Part shown: positions 17,166 through 27,002 of the stretch, piece after piece
How the letters are laid out: every line of letters starts with the position of its first letter
Numbering within the stretch: the stretch's first letter is position 1
Assembly (NCBI GenBank): GCA_028293425.1
Contig: JAQGOV010000442.1
Location: forward strand, 1 to 33,335
Reading direction: 5' to 3'
Source of the DNA: Verrucomicrobiales bacterium
GTDB lineage: Bacteria; Verrucomicrobiota; Verrucomicrobiia; Limisphaerales; JAQGOV01
Length of the DNA: 33,335 nt
The notes under the pieces: model-generated
What the model saw: the letters and a program-made list of their open reading frames with translations, nothing else
Told to the model about the DNA's origin: nothing
Database searches by the model: none
Position numbers and translations under genes: made by a program

Positions 17166-18457
17166 TGCTTTATACGAACGCTATTGAGTTTCTTTATAGC
17201 CTGCGGCTTTTCGGGGCCAAGCTAGGCCTTGAGAACACACGCAGGCTGGCTGCCCTGGCGGGTAATCCACAGGATCGGCTCCGCTTTATCCACGTTGCAG
17301 GCACGAATGGCAAAGGCTCTACGTGCGCCATGTTGGAAAGCATCTACCGGTCCGCAGGCCTTAAGACAGGTCTTTTCACCTCCCCTCACCTCGTTAGTTT
17401 TCGCGAGCGCCTCCAGGTAAATCGCCAGCTCATTTCGGAGCAAGAGGTGGTAAAGCTCGTCGAGAAGATGCAAGCGCACCTTGAGCAATTTCCACGGGAG
17501 TCTCATCCCACGTTTTTTGAAGTCGTAACGGTTATGGGCCTGGAATGGTTTGCCGGGCAAAAGTGCGATATCGTGATTTGGGAAACTGGGCTGGGTGGGC
17601 GGCTCGATGCCACCAATATTGTCATGCCTTTGGCCAGCGTCATTACCAACATCGATTTCGATCACCAACAATGGCTCGGGGATTCGTTGGAAAAGATTGC
17701 TGCCGAAAAAGCGGGTATTATCAAATCTGGAATTCCCGTAATTACTGCGGCGGAACCCGCAAAGGGTTTGGAGGTGATTAAGGAAACTGCATCAAAGCTC
17801 CAGGCTCCTTTAACGGTCGCGGCAAAGGCGGACGCGGATAAGCTACCGCTGATCGGAGTTGATCTGCCGCTTTCCGGCGACTACCAGAAATTGAACGCTG
17901 CGACTGCCATAGCCACGGTCGAAGTTCTTGCCAGCCGTCTACGAGTTTCCAAGGAAGCGGTGCGAAGGGGATTAAACCAAGTGCATTGGCCGGGCCGCAT
18001 GCAAACAATCAGAACTTCGCACGGACAAACAATCCTGCTGGACGGCGCGCACAATCCAGGCGGAGCCACGTTATTGGCCGAGCACCTTCGAACCTGTTTC
18101 CCGGACCAGAAACTGGATTTAATTCTGGGCATTCTGGGAGACAAGGATTCTTCCGCGATGGCACACGCGCTTCTTCCTATTGCCAGCCGAATATTTCTGC
18201 CGCCGGTGAAAAGCGAACGCGCTTTGCCACCGGCAGACTTGGCGAAGCTTTGCCGCAGCGCAAATCCACAAGCGGAGGTCCATGTCACGAGTTCGCTTCA
18301 GGAAGCGCTCGCTCTCAGCCAAGCCAGTCCGATTTTGGTGATCACTGGCTCGCTTTACCTCATCGGAGAAGCCATGGAACTCCTGGATCTTTCTCCAGCA
18401 GGCGCGAGAAATGAGCAGGGCTTGAACGAATACGGCGCGAGGCTTTCTTCCAAGTGA
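17165..18457 (+). CDS. folC: Bifunctional folylpolyglutamate / dihydrofolate synthase
   Basis: A 430-residue Mur-ligase-superfamily enzyme that adds glutamate to dihydropteroate and to folates, using ATP, in the cytoplasm. The P-loop HVAGTNGKGST is at 43-53, followed by the loop FTSPHLVSFRERLQVN typical of FolC. The central motif NIDFDHQQWLG and the C-terminal DGAHNPGG (about 293) complete the family signature. The length is normal. It overlaps the next gene by 4 bp (GTGA), so the HAD gene is translationally coupled. The ATG at 17165 lies inside a hairpin and lacks a Shine-Dalgarno. Confidence 0.95.
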   Translation: MLYTNAIEFLYSLRLFGAKLGLENTRRLAALAGNPQDRLRFIHVAGTNGKGSTCAMLESIYRSAGLKTGLFTSPHLVSFRERLQVNRQLISEQEVVKLVEKMQAHLEQFPRESHPTFFEVVTVMGLEWFAGQKCDIVIWETGLGGRLDATNIVMPLASVITNIDFDHQQWLGDSLEKIAAEKAGIIKSGIPVITAAEPAKGLEVIKETASKLQAPLTVAAKADADKLPLIGVDLPLSGDYQKLNAATAIATVEVLASRLRVSKEAVRRGLNQVHWPGRMQTIRTSHGQTILLDGAHNPGGATLLAEHLRTCFPDQKLDLILGILGDKDSSAMAHALLPIASRIFLPPVKSERALPPADLAKLCRSANPQAEVHVTSSLQEALALSQASPILVITGSLYLIGEAMELLDLSPAGARNEQGLNEYGARLSSK

Positions 18458-19158
18458 GTTCCACCGGCTTCAAAAAAATTCGCGCGGTGACCTTTGACGC
18501 CGGGGGCACCTTAATCGAGCCCTGGCCATCGGTCGGCCACGTTTACGCCGCGGCAGCTCGTTCGCATCTCTCCGAGGATGCAGACCCGGAGGCTTTGAAC
18601 AGGCAATTCCGGGATGCATGGGAAAAACGAGGCTCGTTTGATTATTCCAGGGAGAGTTGGCTTGACCTGGTCCGTCAAACCTTTCGAGGTATCTCTTCCG
18701 ATCCTGATTTGTTCTTCCACGAACTATATGACCGATTCGAGCAACCGGATGCCTGGCGCATTTACGATGACGTGATTCCTACCCTTGAACTCTTACAAGA
18801 GCGGGGGTTCAAGCTCGGGGTCATTTCGAATTGGGACGAACGGTTGAGACCTCTCCTAAAAAACCTGGGCTTGGCCAAATATTTTGACGTGACTACGATT
18901 TCGGTGGAAGCAGGTGCCACCAAACCAGCCGCTCAGATTTTTCAGCAGACCTTGGAAAACCTCGGTTTGCCTGCTGAAAGCGTCCTGCACGTGGGAGACA
19001 GCACCAGGGAGGATTATCTTGGACCACAACAGGTTGGAATGCCCTCGCTGCTCGTGAAAAGAGGCTCTACTCAGACCACGGTTCCCCATATTTTGGCCTC
19101 TTTATCGGAAATTCTGGCGCTCCTTCCCAACATTGACGGGAGACAATCCCGTTTGTAA
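18454..19158 (+). CDS. HAD-family hydrolase (HDHD3/DUF-like subgroup)
   Basis: A 234-residue HAD protein starting at GTG 18454, which overlaps the folC stop. Motif I is TFDAGGTLIEP, with nucleophile Asp15. Motif II is LGVISNWDERL, the conserved Lys is in GATKPAAQIF, and motif IV is HVGDSTREDYLG. The second Asp of the usual DxDGT, the general acid for phosphatases, is Gly17 here (DAGGT), as in HDHD3-like proteins. The activity may therefore be weak, or not that of a classical phosphatase. A helical cap covers about 25-100. Coupling to folC could suggest a folate or pterin phosphate substrate, but that is only a contextual guess. Confidence 0.85.
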   Translation: MSSTGFKKIRAVTFDAGGTLIEPWPSVGHVYAAAARSHLSEDADPEALNRQFRDAWEKRGSFDYSRESWLDLVRQTFRGISSDPDLFFHELYDRFEQPDAWRIYDDVIPTLELLQERGFKLGVISNWDERLRPLLKNLGLAKYFDVTTISVEAGATKPAAQIFQQTLENLGLPAESVLHVGDSTREDYLGPQQVGMPSLLVKRGSTQTTVPHILASLSEILALLPNIDGRQSRL

Positions 19159-19191
19159 CTTTACTGTCGTTAAACCGGACCAGCAGGTTAA

Positions 19192-19209
19192 TTTGAGTGT
19201 TTTGAGTGT
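19192..19209 (+). promoter_or_regulatory. Tandem 9-bp direct repeat in the efflux-operon leader
   Basis: tttgagtgt occurs twice head to tail (19192-19200 and 19201-19209), 27 nt before the first gene of the metal-efflux operon. An A/T-rich tatatt at 19218-19223 follows. It could be part of a promoter or operator for this operon. No second copy was seen upstream of the facing sigma-factor operon. Confidence 0.35.
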
Positions 19210-19235
19210 CCAGAACGTATATTAATAACATAGAT

Positions 19236-19505
19236 ATGAAAATTGTTAAAACAGCCCTTTGTGGATTGGTGCTTCTTGGTTTGCTGCCTCTGGCCAGCTT
19301 GGCTGAGAAGAAAGAGGAAAAGGCCAAAGCTTACCCCTTAAAGACCTGCGTCGTTTCCGATGAAAAACTCGGCGATATGGGCGATCCTTATGTGTTCACC
19401 CAGGATGGCCAGGAAGTGAAGCTTTGCTGCAAATCCTGCCTCAAGGATTTCAAGAAAGATTCCGCTAAGTACATGAAGAAGATTGCCAAAGCCGAGAAAA
19501 AGTAA
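19236..19505 (+). CDS. Secreted TRASH/YHS-like metal-binding protein
   Basis: An 89-residue protein with a signal peptide (about 1-23, ...LPLASLAEKK) and a small Cys domain. Cys38 is in LKTCVVSDEKLGDMG, and Cys64-Cys65-x2-Cys68 in VKLCCKSCLKDF. This matches the TRASH/YHS pattern (C-P/V-V-S...LCCxxC) found in heavy-metal handling proteins. The tail is Lys-rich. The ATG at 19236 is preferred over an in-frame start ten codons upstream because the signal peptide begins there. It is the first gene of the five-gene + strand efflux block and probably delivers or buffers periplasmic metal ions. Confidence 0.75.
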   Translation: MKIVKTALCGLVLLGLLPLASLAEKKEEKAKAYPLKTCVVSDEKLGDMGDPYVFTQDGQEVKLCCKSCLKDFKKDSAKYMKKIAKAEKK

Positions 19506-19518
19506 CCTCGCGCCGAGG
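19506..19518 (+). promoter_or_regulatory. Small hairpin holding the Shine-Dalgarno of the Cys-rich gene
   Basis: cctcg-cgc-cgagg lies between the TRASH-like gene stop and the next ATG at 19528. The 3' arm contains GAGG, the likely ribosome binding site 9 nt from the ATG. Confidence 0.4.
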
Positions 19519-19527
19519 CCCTATTCT

Positions 19528-19875
19528 ATGAGAGCGCTGCTTGCCATTCTATTCAGCTTCCTCCTGGCGGGGACGCAGGCAGCCTTTCCTTCTGCAGTTG
19601 GGGCCGGTTCGACGCTGCCGGTAATGAAGGCCAAGTGTGCCTGCTCCGGTTGTGAGACCTCGTGCTGTCCGATGCCTTCAGGCCGAAGGACCACTCCCCT
19701 GCCGGCAATTCCTTCTTCAGCTCAGTCACACGTCGATTGGATTGGTTTGTCGGCGCCTCCCTCCCCTGCCCTCTTCATTCCTCCCGTCAAACCTGCTGTT
19801 CTTTCTGAACGCCTCTTCCCTCCTTCCTCGGGCAAAATTCCGCTCTACGATTGGAACTGCGCCTACCTGATTTGA
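19528..19875 (+). CDS. Small secreted Cys-rich protein of the efflux operon
   Basis: A 115-residue protein with a signal peptide (about 1-19, ...LLAGTQAA). A compact cysteine cluster follows at 37-47 (CACSGCETSCC, spacing C-x-C-x2-C-x3-C-C). After that comes a Pro/Ser-rich, probably unstructured tail ending DWNCAYLI. I do not recognise a named family. The Cys cluster and its place between a TRASH-like protein and cusC argue for a periplasmic or lipid-free metal-binding role, such as Cu(I) or Ag(I) capture. The ATG at 19528 is chosen because it starts the signal peptide. Confidence 0.65.
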   Translation: MRALLAILFSFLLAGTQAAFPSAVGAGSTLPVMKAKCACSGCETSCCPMPSGRRTTPLPAIPSSAQSHVDWIGLSAPPSPALFIPPVKPAVLSERLFPPSSGKIPLYDWNCAYLI

Positions 19876-19993
19876 TTTGATGACTCCTCACGCCTGAAGT
19901 GTGCCTACCCTGGGCGGCTTCATGTTTCCATGGCAGATGGCAAGGTAGCAGTCTGCACAATTCAGAGAAGAACTCTTGAGATGAGGATGATCG

Positions 19994-21244
19994 ATGAAAA
20001 AGACAATTTGCTTAGTTCCCCTGCTGTTGGCGGCTTGGTCTGGCGCCGCGCAAACCAATAGTCCCGGCTTAACGATCGAACAGGTCGTCGCCGAAGTGTT
20101 GAAAAATAATCGGGCGTTGAAATCTGCCCGCGCCAGTTGGGAGGCCATGAAAGAACGGGTTCCCCAGGAGCGGGCCTGGGCGGACCCTCGCGCCGGTGTG
20201 GATGTGGAAAGAATGGGCACCACTCGTTTTGATACTTTTACCGACAATGAGTGGATGGTTTCCCAGGAGATTCCGATCTCCGGCAAGAACCGGCTGCGCG
20301 GCAAGGTGGCCGAGGCTGAAGCAAACGCTTTTCACGGCACGGTGCGCGGACGTGAGCTGGACCTGGCAAGCCGGGCACGCATGGCGTTTTTTCGTTACGC
20401 CAACACCTTTGGTTTGATTGACCTCAATCGGCGCAACGAGGATTTGCTGAAGCAATTCGCTGGACTGAGCCTCGAGAAATACCGTCTGGGCCTTCGTTCG
20501 CAAGCCGATGCTTTGATGGCCGAAACAGAACTCGCAAAAAATGGCGAAGCGCTTCGCGATTTGGAGTTGCAGCTCTCCGAAAGCCAGTCGCGCTTGAACG
20601 TCCTGATGAACCGGCCGCCCAATGCAGAACTGCCGAAGCCCATTTTACAAACTCCGCATTACCCGGAGCAGGATCTCCAGCAACTGGTATCAATGGCTTT
20701 ACGCCACAGGCCGGAGTTGCAAAATGCGCAATTCAAAATCAAAGCCGCTGAAACCCGGCGCGACCTGGCAAAACGGCAATGGATTCCTGACCCGGAAATA
20801 CGCGTCGAAGCACGCCAGTACAATGGAGCTGGAAGACCCATTAGCGAATATGACACTGGCATATTTTTCAATATTCCGTGGGTGAACTACCGCAAATATA
20901 AAGCGGCCGAACGAGAAGCTCAGAAAAACCGGGAAAGCGCGGATGAGGAACTCGCCGCTTTGGAGTTGGAAACTTTTGGAATGATTCGCGACCAACTCAA
21001 GCGCATCGAAAATACCCATCACCATTTAACTTTGTTCCAGGAAAAAATCGTCCCGCTGGCCCGCCAAACGGTCGAGGCAAGCCTGGCTGCTTACACCAGC
21101 GACAAAGCCACTCTCCTGGATTTGATTACTGCTCAACGTGGTGTGCGTGAAGCCGAAACCATGCTGCAACAACATTCCACAGACTACATGTCCGCTGTTG
21201 CCGAAATGGAAACCCTCGTCGGCCCTGGTGCAGGTGCCAAATAA
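19994..21244 (+). CDS. TolC-family outer-membrane efflux channel (CusC-like)
   Basis: A 416-residue outer-membrane factor. It has a signal peptide (1-19, ...AAWSGAAQ) and two outer-membrane-efflux repeats with long coiled-coil helices: about 25-205, then about 220-410, starting with the L-x-x-L-V-S-M-A-L-R-H-R-P-E-L segment. EWMVSQEIPISGKNRLR is typical of the CusC/CzcC branch. It forms the tunnel through the outer membrane for the RND pump encoded by the next two genes. GAGG lies 8 nt before the ATG. Five bases separate it from the adaptor gene. Confidence 0.92.
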   Translation: MKKTICLVPLLLAAWSGAAQTNSPGLTIEQVVAEVLKNNRALKSARASWEAMKERVPQERAWADPRAGVDVERMGTTRFDTFTDNEWMVSQEIPISGKNRLRGKVAEAEANAFHGTVRGRELDLASRARMAFFRYANTFGLIDLNRRNEDLLKQFAGLSLEKYRLGLRSQADALMAETELAKNGEALRDLELQLSESQSRLNVLMNRPPNAELPKPILQTPHYPEQDLQQLVSMALRHRPELQNAQFKIKAAETRRDLAKRQWIPDPEIRVEARQYNGAGRPISEYDTGIFFNIPWVNYRKYKAAEREAQKNRESADEELAALELETFGMIRDQLKRIENTHHHLTLFQEKIVPLARQTVEASLAAYTSDKATLLDLITAQRGVREAETMLQQHSTDYMSAVAEMETLVGPGAGAK

Positions 21245-21249
21245 TTTGT

Positions 21250-23019
21250 ATGAAAGTTAAAACTCTTCTGCTCGTGATCCTGGTTGCTGTTCTGGCCGCG
21301 GCAGGCGGTTGGTTCGCCGCGAAACATTCACCTTCATCGGCAGGGACGCCCGCTGCGTCCGGCCGAAAAGTGCTGTTTTATCAAAGCCCTATGCATCCCT
21401 GGATCAAGTCGGATAAGCCAGGCAAGTGCACCATCTGCGGCATGGACCTTGCCCCGGTTTATGAAGGCGACAAGGTGCTTGGAATGCAGGAAGGCACGGT
21501 GGCTCTGGGTTCCAACAGCATCAACGTCCTCAATGTCCAAACTGTGGAAGTGAAAAAGGAACCGTTGCGCCGAACTCTTCAGGTTGCGGGCACCATTGAG
21601 GATAATGATATGCGCCATCGTCTCCTTTCCGCGTATGTCGAGGGACGAGTGGATAAACTATTCGTTAACTACGTGGGAGCCGAAGTCGTGCAGGGTCAAC
21701 CGCTGGCGACCCTTTATAGCACAGGCTTGCTCAATGCCGAGCGGGAGTACATCGGCCTGGCCAAAAGGACCGCCGGGCGCGAATCCACCGAGCTGCAAAA
21801 GGTGAACCAGGACCTTTTGGCAGCGTCGGCACAACGGCTCAAGCAATTGGGCCTCACCGAGGAGCAGATCAAAGGTTTACCAGCCAAACCCGAAGGCAGC
21901 TTGCACACGGAAATCTTGGCGCCCGTCTCAGGAACCGTTGTGTCGCGGAATATTTACGAAGGCCAATATGTTAAGGAAGGCGAGAAGCTTTTTGAGATCG
22001 CTGACTTCTCAACCATGTGGTTTCAGTTCGACGCTTACGAACGGGATTTGAATTGGTTGAGGATTGGACAAAAAGTCAGCATCACAACGCCCGCTTTGCC
22101 CGGGAAGTCATTCGACGGAAACATTGCCTTCATTGACCCGAATATTAAGGAAATGACTCGCAGCGCGAAGGTGCGGGTCGAAATCCCGAACCCGCTCATC
22201 GACGTTGCAGGCCGTAAACAACGTGAACTATTGCATAAGCTTTATGCGCAAGGCACCGTGCAGGTGGAAACGCCCGAGGTAGTCACCGTCCCGAGAACAG
22301 CCGTCCTCGCCCCAGGCGCCCAGGCCGTCGTTTATGTGGATAAGCAGGGCGGTGCCTATGAACAGCGTCGGGTAAAGCTCGGGCGTTCTGGTGATGATTC
22401 CTGGGAAATCCTCGATGGTTTGAAAGAAGGCGAGCGTGTGGTGACCACGGGCAATCTTCTGATCGATGCCCAGGCGCAGTTGAATGCCTCGGCAAATATG
22501 GGCGATGACGCCTACGCAGCGACTCCCGGCGTGCAACCGGTCGCAGCCTCGGGCAAAGCAGCCGCTCTCGCGGAATCGCAACGGAAGGCACTAAACGCGT
22601 TGTTTAGCCAAACCGATAAAATCGGCCAAGCCCTCGCCTCGGATAATTTCCAGGAATTCAAAACGCAGAGTCCGGCTTTGCAAGAAATGGTGGCGACCTC
22701 AAAGAAGGAACTTCAACCCGTGGCATCCTGGGAGCCGCTCATGGATAAGGTCGGCTCCGCGGTCCAATTCCCCGAAGTCACGGACTTGGCCGGCGCACGG
22801 AAAGTGTTCCTCCCCTTTAGCATGGCTGTCGCGGACCTGGCCCAGCGGGCGCGTAAGGAGGATAAAGCCTTTCGGAGCGTAAAGGTGTATCAATGTCCGA
22901 TGGTCAACCAGGCCGTTCCCGGCGCGCCCAAGCGAGGACTCTGGGTGCAGTCATCTCCTCCATTGCGCAATCCTTTCTTTGGCTCTGAAATGATTGATTG
23001 CGGATCGGAGGTGAAATGA
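21250..23019 (+). CDS. RND efflux periplasmic adaptor, CusB-like, with heavy-metal-binding domain
   Basis: A 589-residue membrane-fusion protein. Residues 5-22 are a membrane anchor. A heavy-metal-binding domain at about 43-74 has YQSPMHP and [15 protein letters not shown] (Cys60, Cys63, Met65). Then come barrel-sandwich, alpha-hairpin and beta-barrel regions (about 110-420). The C-terminal extension (about 545-589) has a second metal-type motif: YQCPMVNQ...LWVQ...[14 protein letters not shown]. Such adaptors bind Cu(I)/Ag(I) in the periplasm and pass it to the CusA-type pump. The stop overlaps the pump start by 4 bp (ATGA). Confidence 0.93.
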   Translation: MKVKTLLLVILVAVLAAAGGWFAAKHSPSSAGTPAASGRKVLFYQSPMHPWIKSDKPGKCTICGMDLAPVYEGDKVLGMQEGTVALGSNSINVLNVQTVEVKKEPLRRTLQVAGTIEDNDMRHRLLSAYVEGRVDKLFVNYVGAEVVQGQPLATLYSTGLLNAEREYIGLAKRTAGRESTELQKVNQDLLAASAQRLKQLGLTEEQIKGLPAKPEGSLHTEILAPVSGTVVSRNIYEGQYVKEGEKLFEIADFSTMWFQFDAYERDLNWLRIGQKVSITTPALPGKSFDGNIAFIDPNIKEMTRSAKVRVEIPNPLIDVAGRKQRELLHKLYAQGTVQVETPEVVTVPRTAVLAPGAQAVVYVDKQGGAYEQRRVKLGRSGDDSWEILDGLKEGERVVTTGNLLIDAQAQLNASANMGDDAYAATPGVQPVAASGKAAALAESQRKALNALFSQTDKIGQALASDNFQEFKTQSPALQEMVATSKKELQPVASWEPLMDKVGSAVQFPEVTDLAGARKVFLPFSMAVADLAQRARKEDKAFRSVKVYQCPMVNQAVPGAPKRGLWVQSSPPLRNPFFGSEMIDCGSEVK

Positions 23020-26000
23020 TTACCCGGCTCATTGAATGGTCGCTGCGCAATCGCTTCCTGGTAATTTGTGGCGTCCTCGCCATCATTGCCTTGGGAATCC
23101 GCGCACTCTACCGCACTCCGGTCGACGCCATTCCCGACCTGAGCGAAAATCAGGTCATTGTCTTTGCAGATTGGCCGGGCCGCAGTCCGCAGGAGGTGGA
23201 AGATCAAGTCACCTACCCTCTCTCCGTTAATTTACAAGGCCTTGCCGGAGTCAAAGCCGTGCGTGCCAATTCCATGTTCGGTTTTTCACTGATCACCGTC
23301 GTCTTTGAGGACAAGGTGGATAATTACTTCGCCCGTTCCCGGGTGCTGGAACGATTGAACTATCTGGGCGATGTCCTGCCAACCGGGGTCGCTGCCAAGC
23401 TTGGACCGGACGCCACTGGCCTCGGTTGGGTCTATCAATATTATCTGGAGGTTGACCCAAGCCAATCGCCTCAGGGCGGGTACGATTTGGGGCAGCTGCG
23501 CGCTCTTCAGGATTGGTTTGTTCGCTACCAACTAAACTCGGTGCAGGGAGTGGCGGAGGTCGGCAGCGTGGGCGGTTTCGTGCGTCAGTACCAGATAGAG
23601 GTTTCCTCGGCCAAAATGCGCGCGTTGAAAGTTCCTTTGCAGGAGGTCATGGAAGCCATCGGCAAGAGCAACCTCAACGTGGGCGGCAAGGTCGTTGAGG
23701 AGAATGGGATGGAGTTTGTTGTCCGCGGCATGGGGCTGATCCAGTCGCTCTCGGATTTAGAGAACATCGTGCTCATGGAGCGTGAAGGAACCCCGGTTTA
23801 CCTGCGAGACGTGGCGCAGGTCCAGATCGGCGGCGACTTCCGGCGCGGCGCACTCGACATCAATGGCAAAGAAGTTGTGGGTGGCACCATCGTCATGCGC
23901 ACAGGCGAAAATGCCATGGAAGTCATCCAACGGGTGAAGAGCAAAATCGCGCAGATTTCCCCAAGTCTGCCGCCGGGCGTGACCATCAAGTCATTTTACG
24001 ACCGCAGCGAGCTGATCGGCCGGACCATCGACACACTGAAGCATGCCCTTACGGAGGAAATTATACTGGTAACTCTGGCTCACATTATCTTCCTCTTCCA
24101 TTTTCGAAGCATCCTGATTGTCACCATTCCCCTGCCCGTCTCCATCCTGATTTCCTTCATCCTGATGAAACAGTTCGGCATCACCTCGAACATCATGTCC
24201 TTATCAGGCATCGCAATCGCCATCGGGGTGCTCGTGGATGCGGGAATTGTCATGACTGAAAATGTCATCCGGCATTGCGAACGCGCCGAGGAACACAAAG
24301 GCGGACGCTTAACCGCGCAGGAAACTTTCCTCACCACCCTCGAAGCATCAAGGCAAGTTGGGCGCCCCATCTTCTTCGCCATGGTCATTATCATCCTGGC
24401 GTTTGTCCCCGTCTTCGCGCTCACGGGTCAAGAGGGGAGACTCTTTCACCCGCTCGCCTTCACGAAAACCTTTGCCATGATTGGCTCGACTCTTCTCGCT
24501 GTGACCCTGGTCCCGGCTATGTGCGTGACCCTCGTCCGGGGCCCTTTCCATTCCGAGGACCGCAATTGGATCATGCGCATTCTCCTGCGGGTCTACAATC
24601 CAGTGCTGGATTGGGCTTTGGAACACCGCAAGACTATCCTCTCGGGAGCGGCGCTTCTGCTGGCCTCAGCGCTCATCCTCGCTTTCGGTTTGCCGCGGCC
24701 CGCCGTGAACTTTCTGGAAGGACGCCACTGGCACACGGCCGCGAGAGTTGTCCACGGGATGGGTACGGAATTCATGCCCACGTTAAATGAAGGCAGCCTG
24801 CTGTTCATGCCCGTCTTGCTCCCCAGCACTTCCCTCTCCGAGGTGAAGCGAATCATGGCTTGGCAGGACCAGCGGATTAAGGAACTCCCCGAGGTGGAAT
24901 CTGCCGCGGGAAAACTCGGGCGTGCTGAAACCGCTACCGATCCTGCACCCGTCGAAATGATCGAAACTACCATCATGCTCAAACCCGAAGCCCAATGGCG
25001 GAAAGGCATGACCCGGCAGCAAATCATCTCCGAGCTGAGCGAAAAGCTGACCCAGGTCCCTGGCTATGTTCCCGGCTTCCTCCAACCCATCGAGAACCGC
25101 ATTCTCATGATCAGCACCGGCATTCGTGCGCAGATCGGCATCAAAATCCTCGGAGATAACCTGGACCTGCTCCAGCAAAAGGCTTTTGAGGTGGAACGGG
25201 TTGTCCGCCAGATTCCCGGTGCCATCGGCGTCGCTCCATCCCGGGTCCAGGGCAAACCTTACCTTGAAATCGAGGTCGACCGGCCTGCGATGGCCCGCTT
25301 CGGGTTAAGGGCACAGGATGTCCTCAACGTCGTTGAAGCGGGTCTCGGCGGAAAGAATGTGGCCACCACCATTGAAGGACGTCAGCGTTTCCCCATCCAG
25401 GTGCGCCTTGACCGCGGCGAACGTGAAGACATCGAGCGCATTGGCGACGTGCTGGTCGCCACGCCGTCAGGCAAATTCATTCCCTTGGGCCAGGTGGCCA
25501 AGATTCGCCGGAACACCGGCCCGAGTGAAATTGCCAGTGAGAACGGCCGACTGCGCGTCTTTGTCCAATCCAACGTGCAGGACCGTGACCTGGGCAGCTT
25601 CGTCAAGGAAGTGCGTGAACGGCTTGAGAAGGAAGTAAAGCTCCCTCCCGGGATGACTATCGAATGGAGCGGCCAATACGAAAATCAACTCCGTGCCCAA
25701 CGCACTCTGCGCCTCATTGTCCCGGCCGTGCTCGGAATCATCTTCATCCTCCTTTATATCGTATACGGATCGGCGAAAGAGGCTGCTCACGTCATTCTCG
25801 CAGTGCCTTTCGCTCTCACCGGCGGAGTCTTCCTTCAATACATCCTCGGATTCAACTTCAGCGTGGCCGTCTGGGTTGGTTACATCGCCCTCTTTGGTAC
25901 CGCCATTCAAACGGGCGTGGTCATGGTTGTTTATTTGGAGGAAACGGTGAAGAAACGACAATTGGAACGCGGGGCGTTGTTCAACCACGCTGATCTCATC

Positions 26001-26294
26001 GCCGCGATCAAAGACGGGGCCAGGCTCCGGCTGCGCCCCAAGGTCATGACGGTCGCAACCATTGTGGCCAGTCTGCTCCCCATCATGTGGAGCACCCGCA
26101 CCGGTGCCGAAGTCATGAAGCCGCTCGCCACCCCTGTGATCGGAGGAATGCTGAGCAGTTTAATCCATATCCTCATTGTCACCCCCGTCATCTTCGCCTG
26201 GCTCCGGGAAAGGGAGTTAAGAAAACATCCTTCGTCACAACCGCCCCTGTCCGAAAAAGCGTCCGATTTGAAACCAACGGAACAGCCAGCTTAG
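23016..26294 (+). CDS. Heavy-metal RND efflux pump, CusA/CzcA family
   Basis: A 1092-residue inner-membrane proton-driven exporter, with the usual twelve-helix, two-large-loop layout. N-terminal signatures are [18 protein letters not shown] and [15 protein letters not shown]4 has [13 protein letters not shown], with Asp408 and Glu415 in the proton-relay region, typical of heavy-metal RND pumps. The porter domain has [15 protein letters not shown] and the Met-containing [19 protein letters not shown], which matches the CusA segment with a metal-binding Met. This favours monovalent Cu/Ag over divalent ions, though CzcA-type specificity cannot be excluded. The ATG at 23016 has GGAGGT 3 nt before it and overlaps the adaptor stop. 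Confidence 0.95.
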   Translation: MITRLIEWSLRNRFLVICGVLAIIALGIRALYRTPVDAIPDLSENQVIVFADWPGRSPQEVEDQVTYPLSVNLQGLAGVKAVRANSMFGFSLITVVFEDKVDNYFARSRVLERLNYLGDVLPTGVAAKLGPDATGLGWVYQYYLEVDPSQSPQGGYDLGQLRALQDWFVRYQLNSVQGVAEVGSVGGFVRQYQIEVSSAKMRALKVPLQEVMEAIGKSNLNVGGKVVEENGMEFVVRGMGLIQSLSDLENIVLMEREGTPVYLRDVAQVQIGGDFRRGALDINGKEVVGGTIVMRTGENAMEVIQRVKSKIAQISPSLPPGVTIKSFYDRSELIGRTIDTLKHALTEEIILVTLAHIIFLFHFRSILIVTIPLPVSILISFILMKQFGITSNIMSLSGIAIAIGVLVDAGIVMTENVIRHCERAEEHKGGRLTAQETFLTTLEASRQVGRPIFFAMVIIILAFVPVFALTGQEGRLFHPLAFTKTFAMIGSTLLAVTLVPAMCVTLVRGPFHSEDRNWIMRILLRVYNPVLDWALEHRKTILSGAALLLASALILAFGLPRPAVNFLEGRHWHTAARVVHGMGTEFMPTLNEGSLLFMPVLLPSTSLSEVKRIMAWQDQRIKELPEVESAAGKLGRAETATDPAPVEMIETTIMLKPEAQWRKGMTRQQIISELSEKLTQVPGYVPGFLQPIENRILMISTGIRAQIGIKILGDNLDLLQQKAFEVERVVRQIPGAIGVAPSRVQGKPYLEIEVDRPAMARFGLRAQDVLNVVEAGLGGKNVATTIEGRQRFPIQVRLDRGEREDIERIGDVLVATPSGKFIPLGQVAKIRRNTGPSEIASENGRLRVFVQSNVQDRDLGSFVKEVRERLEKEVKLPPGMTIEWSGQYENQLRAQRTLRLIVPAVLGIIFILLYIVYGSAKEAAHVILAVPFALTGGVFLQYILGFNFSVAVWVGYIALFGTAIQTGVVMVVYLEETVKKRQLERGALFNHADLIAAIKDGARLRLRPKVMTVATIVASLLPIMWSTRTGAEVMKPLATPVIGGMLSSLIHILIVTPVIFAWLRERELRKHPSSQPPLSEKASDLKPTEQPA

Positions 26295-26320
26295 CGTAAA
26301 AGGATGTCCTCCGGATTGAA

Positions 26321-26334
26321 CGTTCGCAGGAACG
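26321..26334. terminator. Weak hairpin between convergent cusA-like and sigma genes
   Basis: cgttc-gcag-gaacg, a 5-bp stem, is the only clear dyad in the 109-bp gap between the two convergent operons. There is no T-run on either strand. Confidence 0.25.
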
Positions 26335-26403
26335 CTCACGCCGTTGCGGACTGGAGAACGAAGCGATCCCTGGTTAAAGGCCCCTCCCTCGGCTTTGCCC
26401 CGG

Positions 26404-26994
26404 CTACTGCCTCAAAAAATCCGGTAACAATTCTTTGAGCGCTTTTCTGGCACGGTAAAGTTTGTTCTCCACCGCTTTTGAGCTGCACCGAAGAATTGTT
26501 GCGATGTCGGCCGCGGAGGCGTCCTCATACTCGGACAGAATCAGAGCGTCGCGCTGGTCCTCCGGGAGTTGGCCGATAGCCTCCTTAACCTGAGCAGCCA
26601 ATTCTCGCTTTTCTAAATCCTCACTCGGAGTATTTCCCGTATCCGGCAGGAGTTCCCGGTAATCGTGGCCCGTGATTGGATTCTCTGCATCTATCGAAAC
26701 GGTCGGATGTCGGCGGCGCCAGCGGATGCGGTCACGCGCCAGGTTAGTCGCAATGGTAAAAAGCCACGTGGAAAATTTCTGGCTGACATTGAACTTGTGC
26801 TTGTTTTGGTAAATGCGGACAAAAGCTTCCTGGGCGAGGTCGGCAGCTTCTGTTTCATTTTGGAGCACCCGGTGAAGAAAATGGTAAAGGCGTTCGCCAT
26901 GACGCTCCATCAACTCATTCAAAGCGGCGTCATGGCCCTGAGCCAGCCGACTCATCGCCAGTCGATCCTCCTCGTCGTTGGGTGAAACGGTCAT
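26404..26994 (-). CDS. ECF-type RNA polymerase sigma factor (CnrH-like position)
   Basis: A 196-residue sigma-70 family protein. Region 2 covers about 25-95 (ADLAQEAFVRIYQNKHKF...STWLFTIATNLARDRIRWRRR). Region 4 covers about 137-190 (LPEDQRDALILSEYEDASAADIATILRCSSKAVENKLYRARKAL), ending at residue 196. It is the last gene of a three-gene - strand set after an anti-sigma-like membrane protein and a periplasmic sensor, the same order as cnrY-cnrX-cnrH. It faces the metal-efflux operon, its probable target. The ATG at 26994 is chosen because the in-frame extension upstream overlaps the sensor gene and is not sigma-like. Confidence 0.92.
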   Translation of the reverse strand: MTVSPNDEEDRLAMSRLAQGHDAALNELMERHGERLYHFLHRVLQNETEAADLAQEAFVRIYQNKHKFNVSQKFSTWLFTIATNLARDRIRWRRRHPTVSIDAENPITGHDYRELLPDTGNTPSEDLEKRELAAQVKEAIGQLPEDQRDALILSEYEDASAADIATILRCSSKAVENKLYRARKALKELLPDFLRQ

Positions 26995-27002
26995 CAGGAC
27001 GT

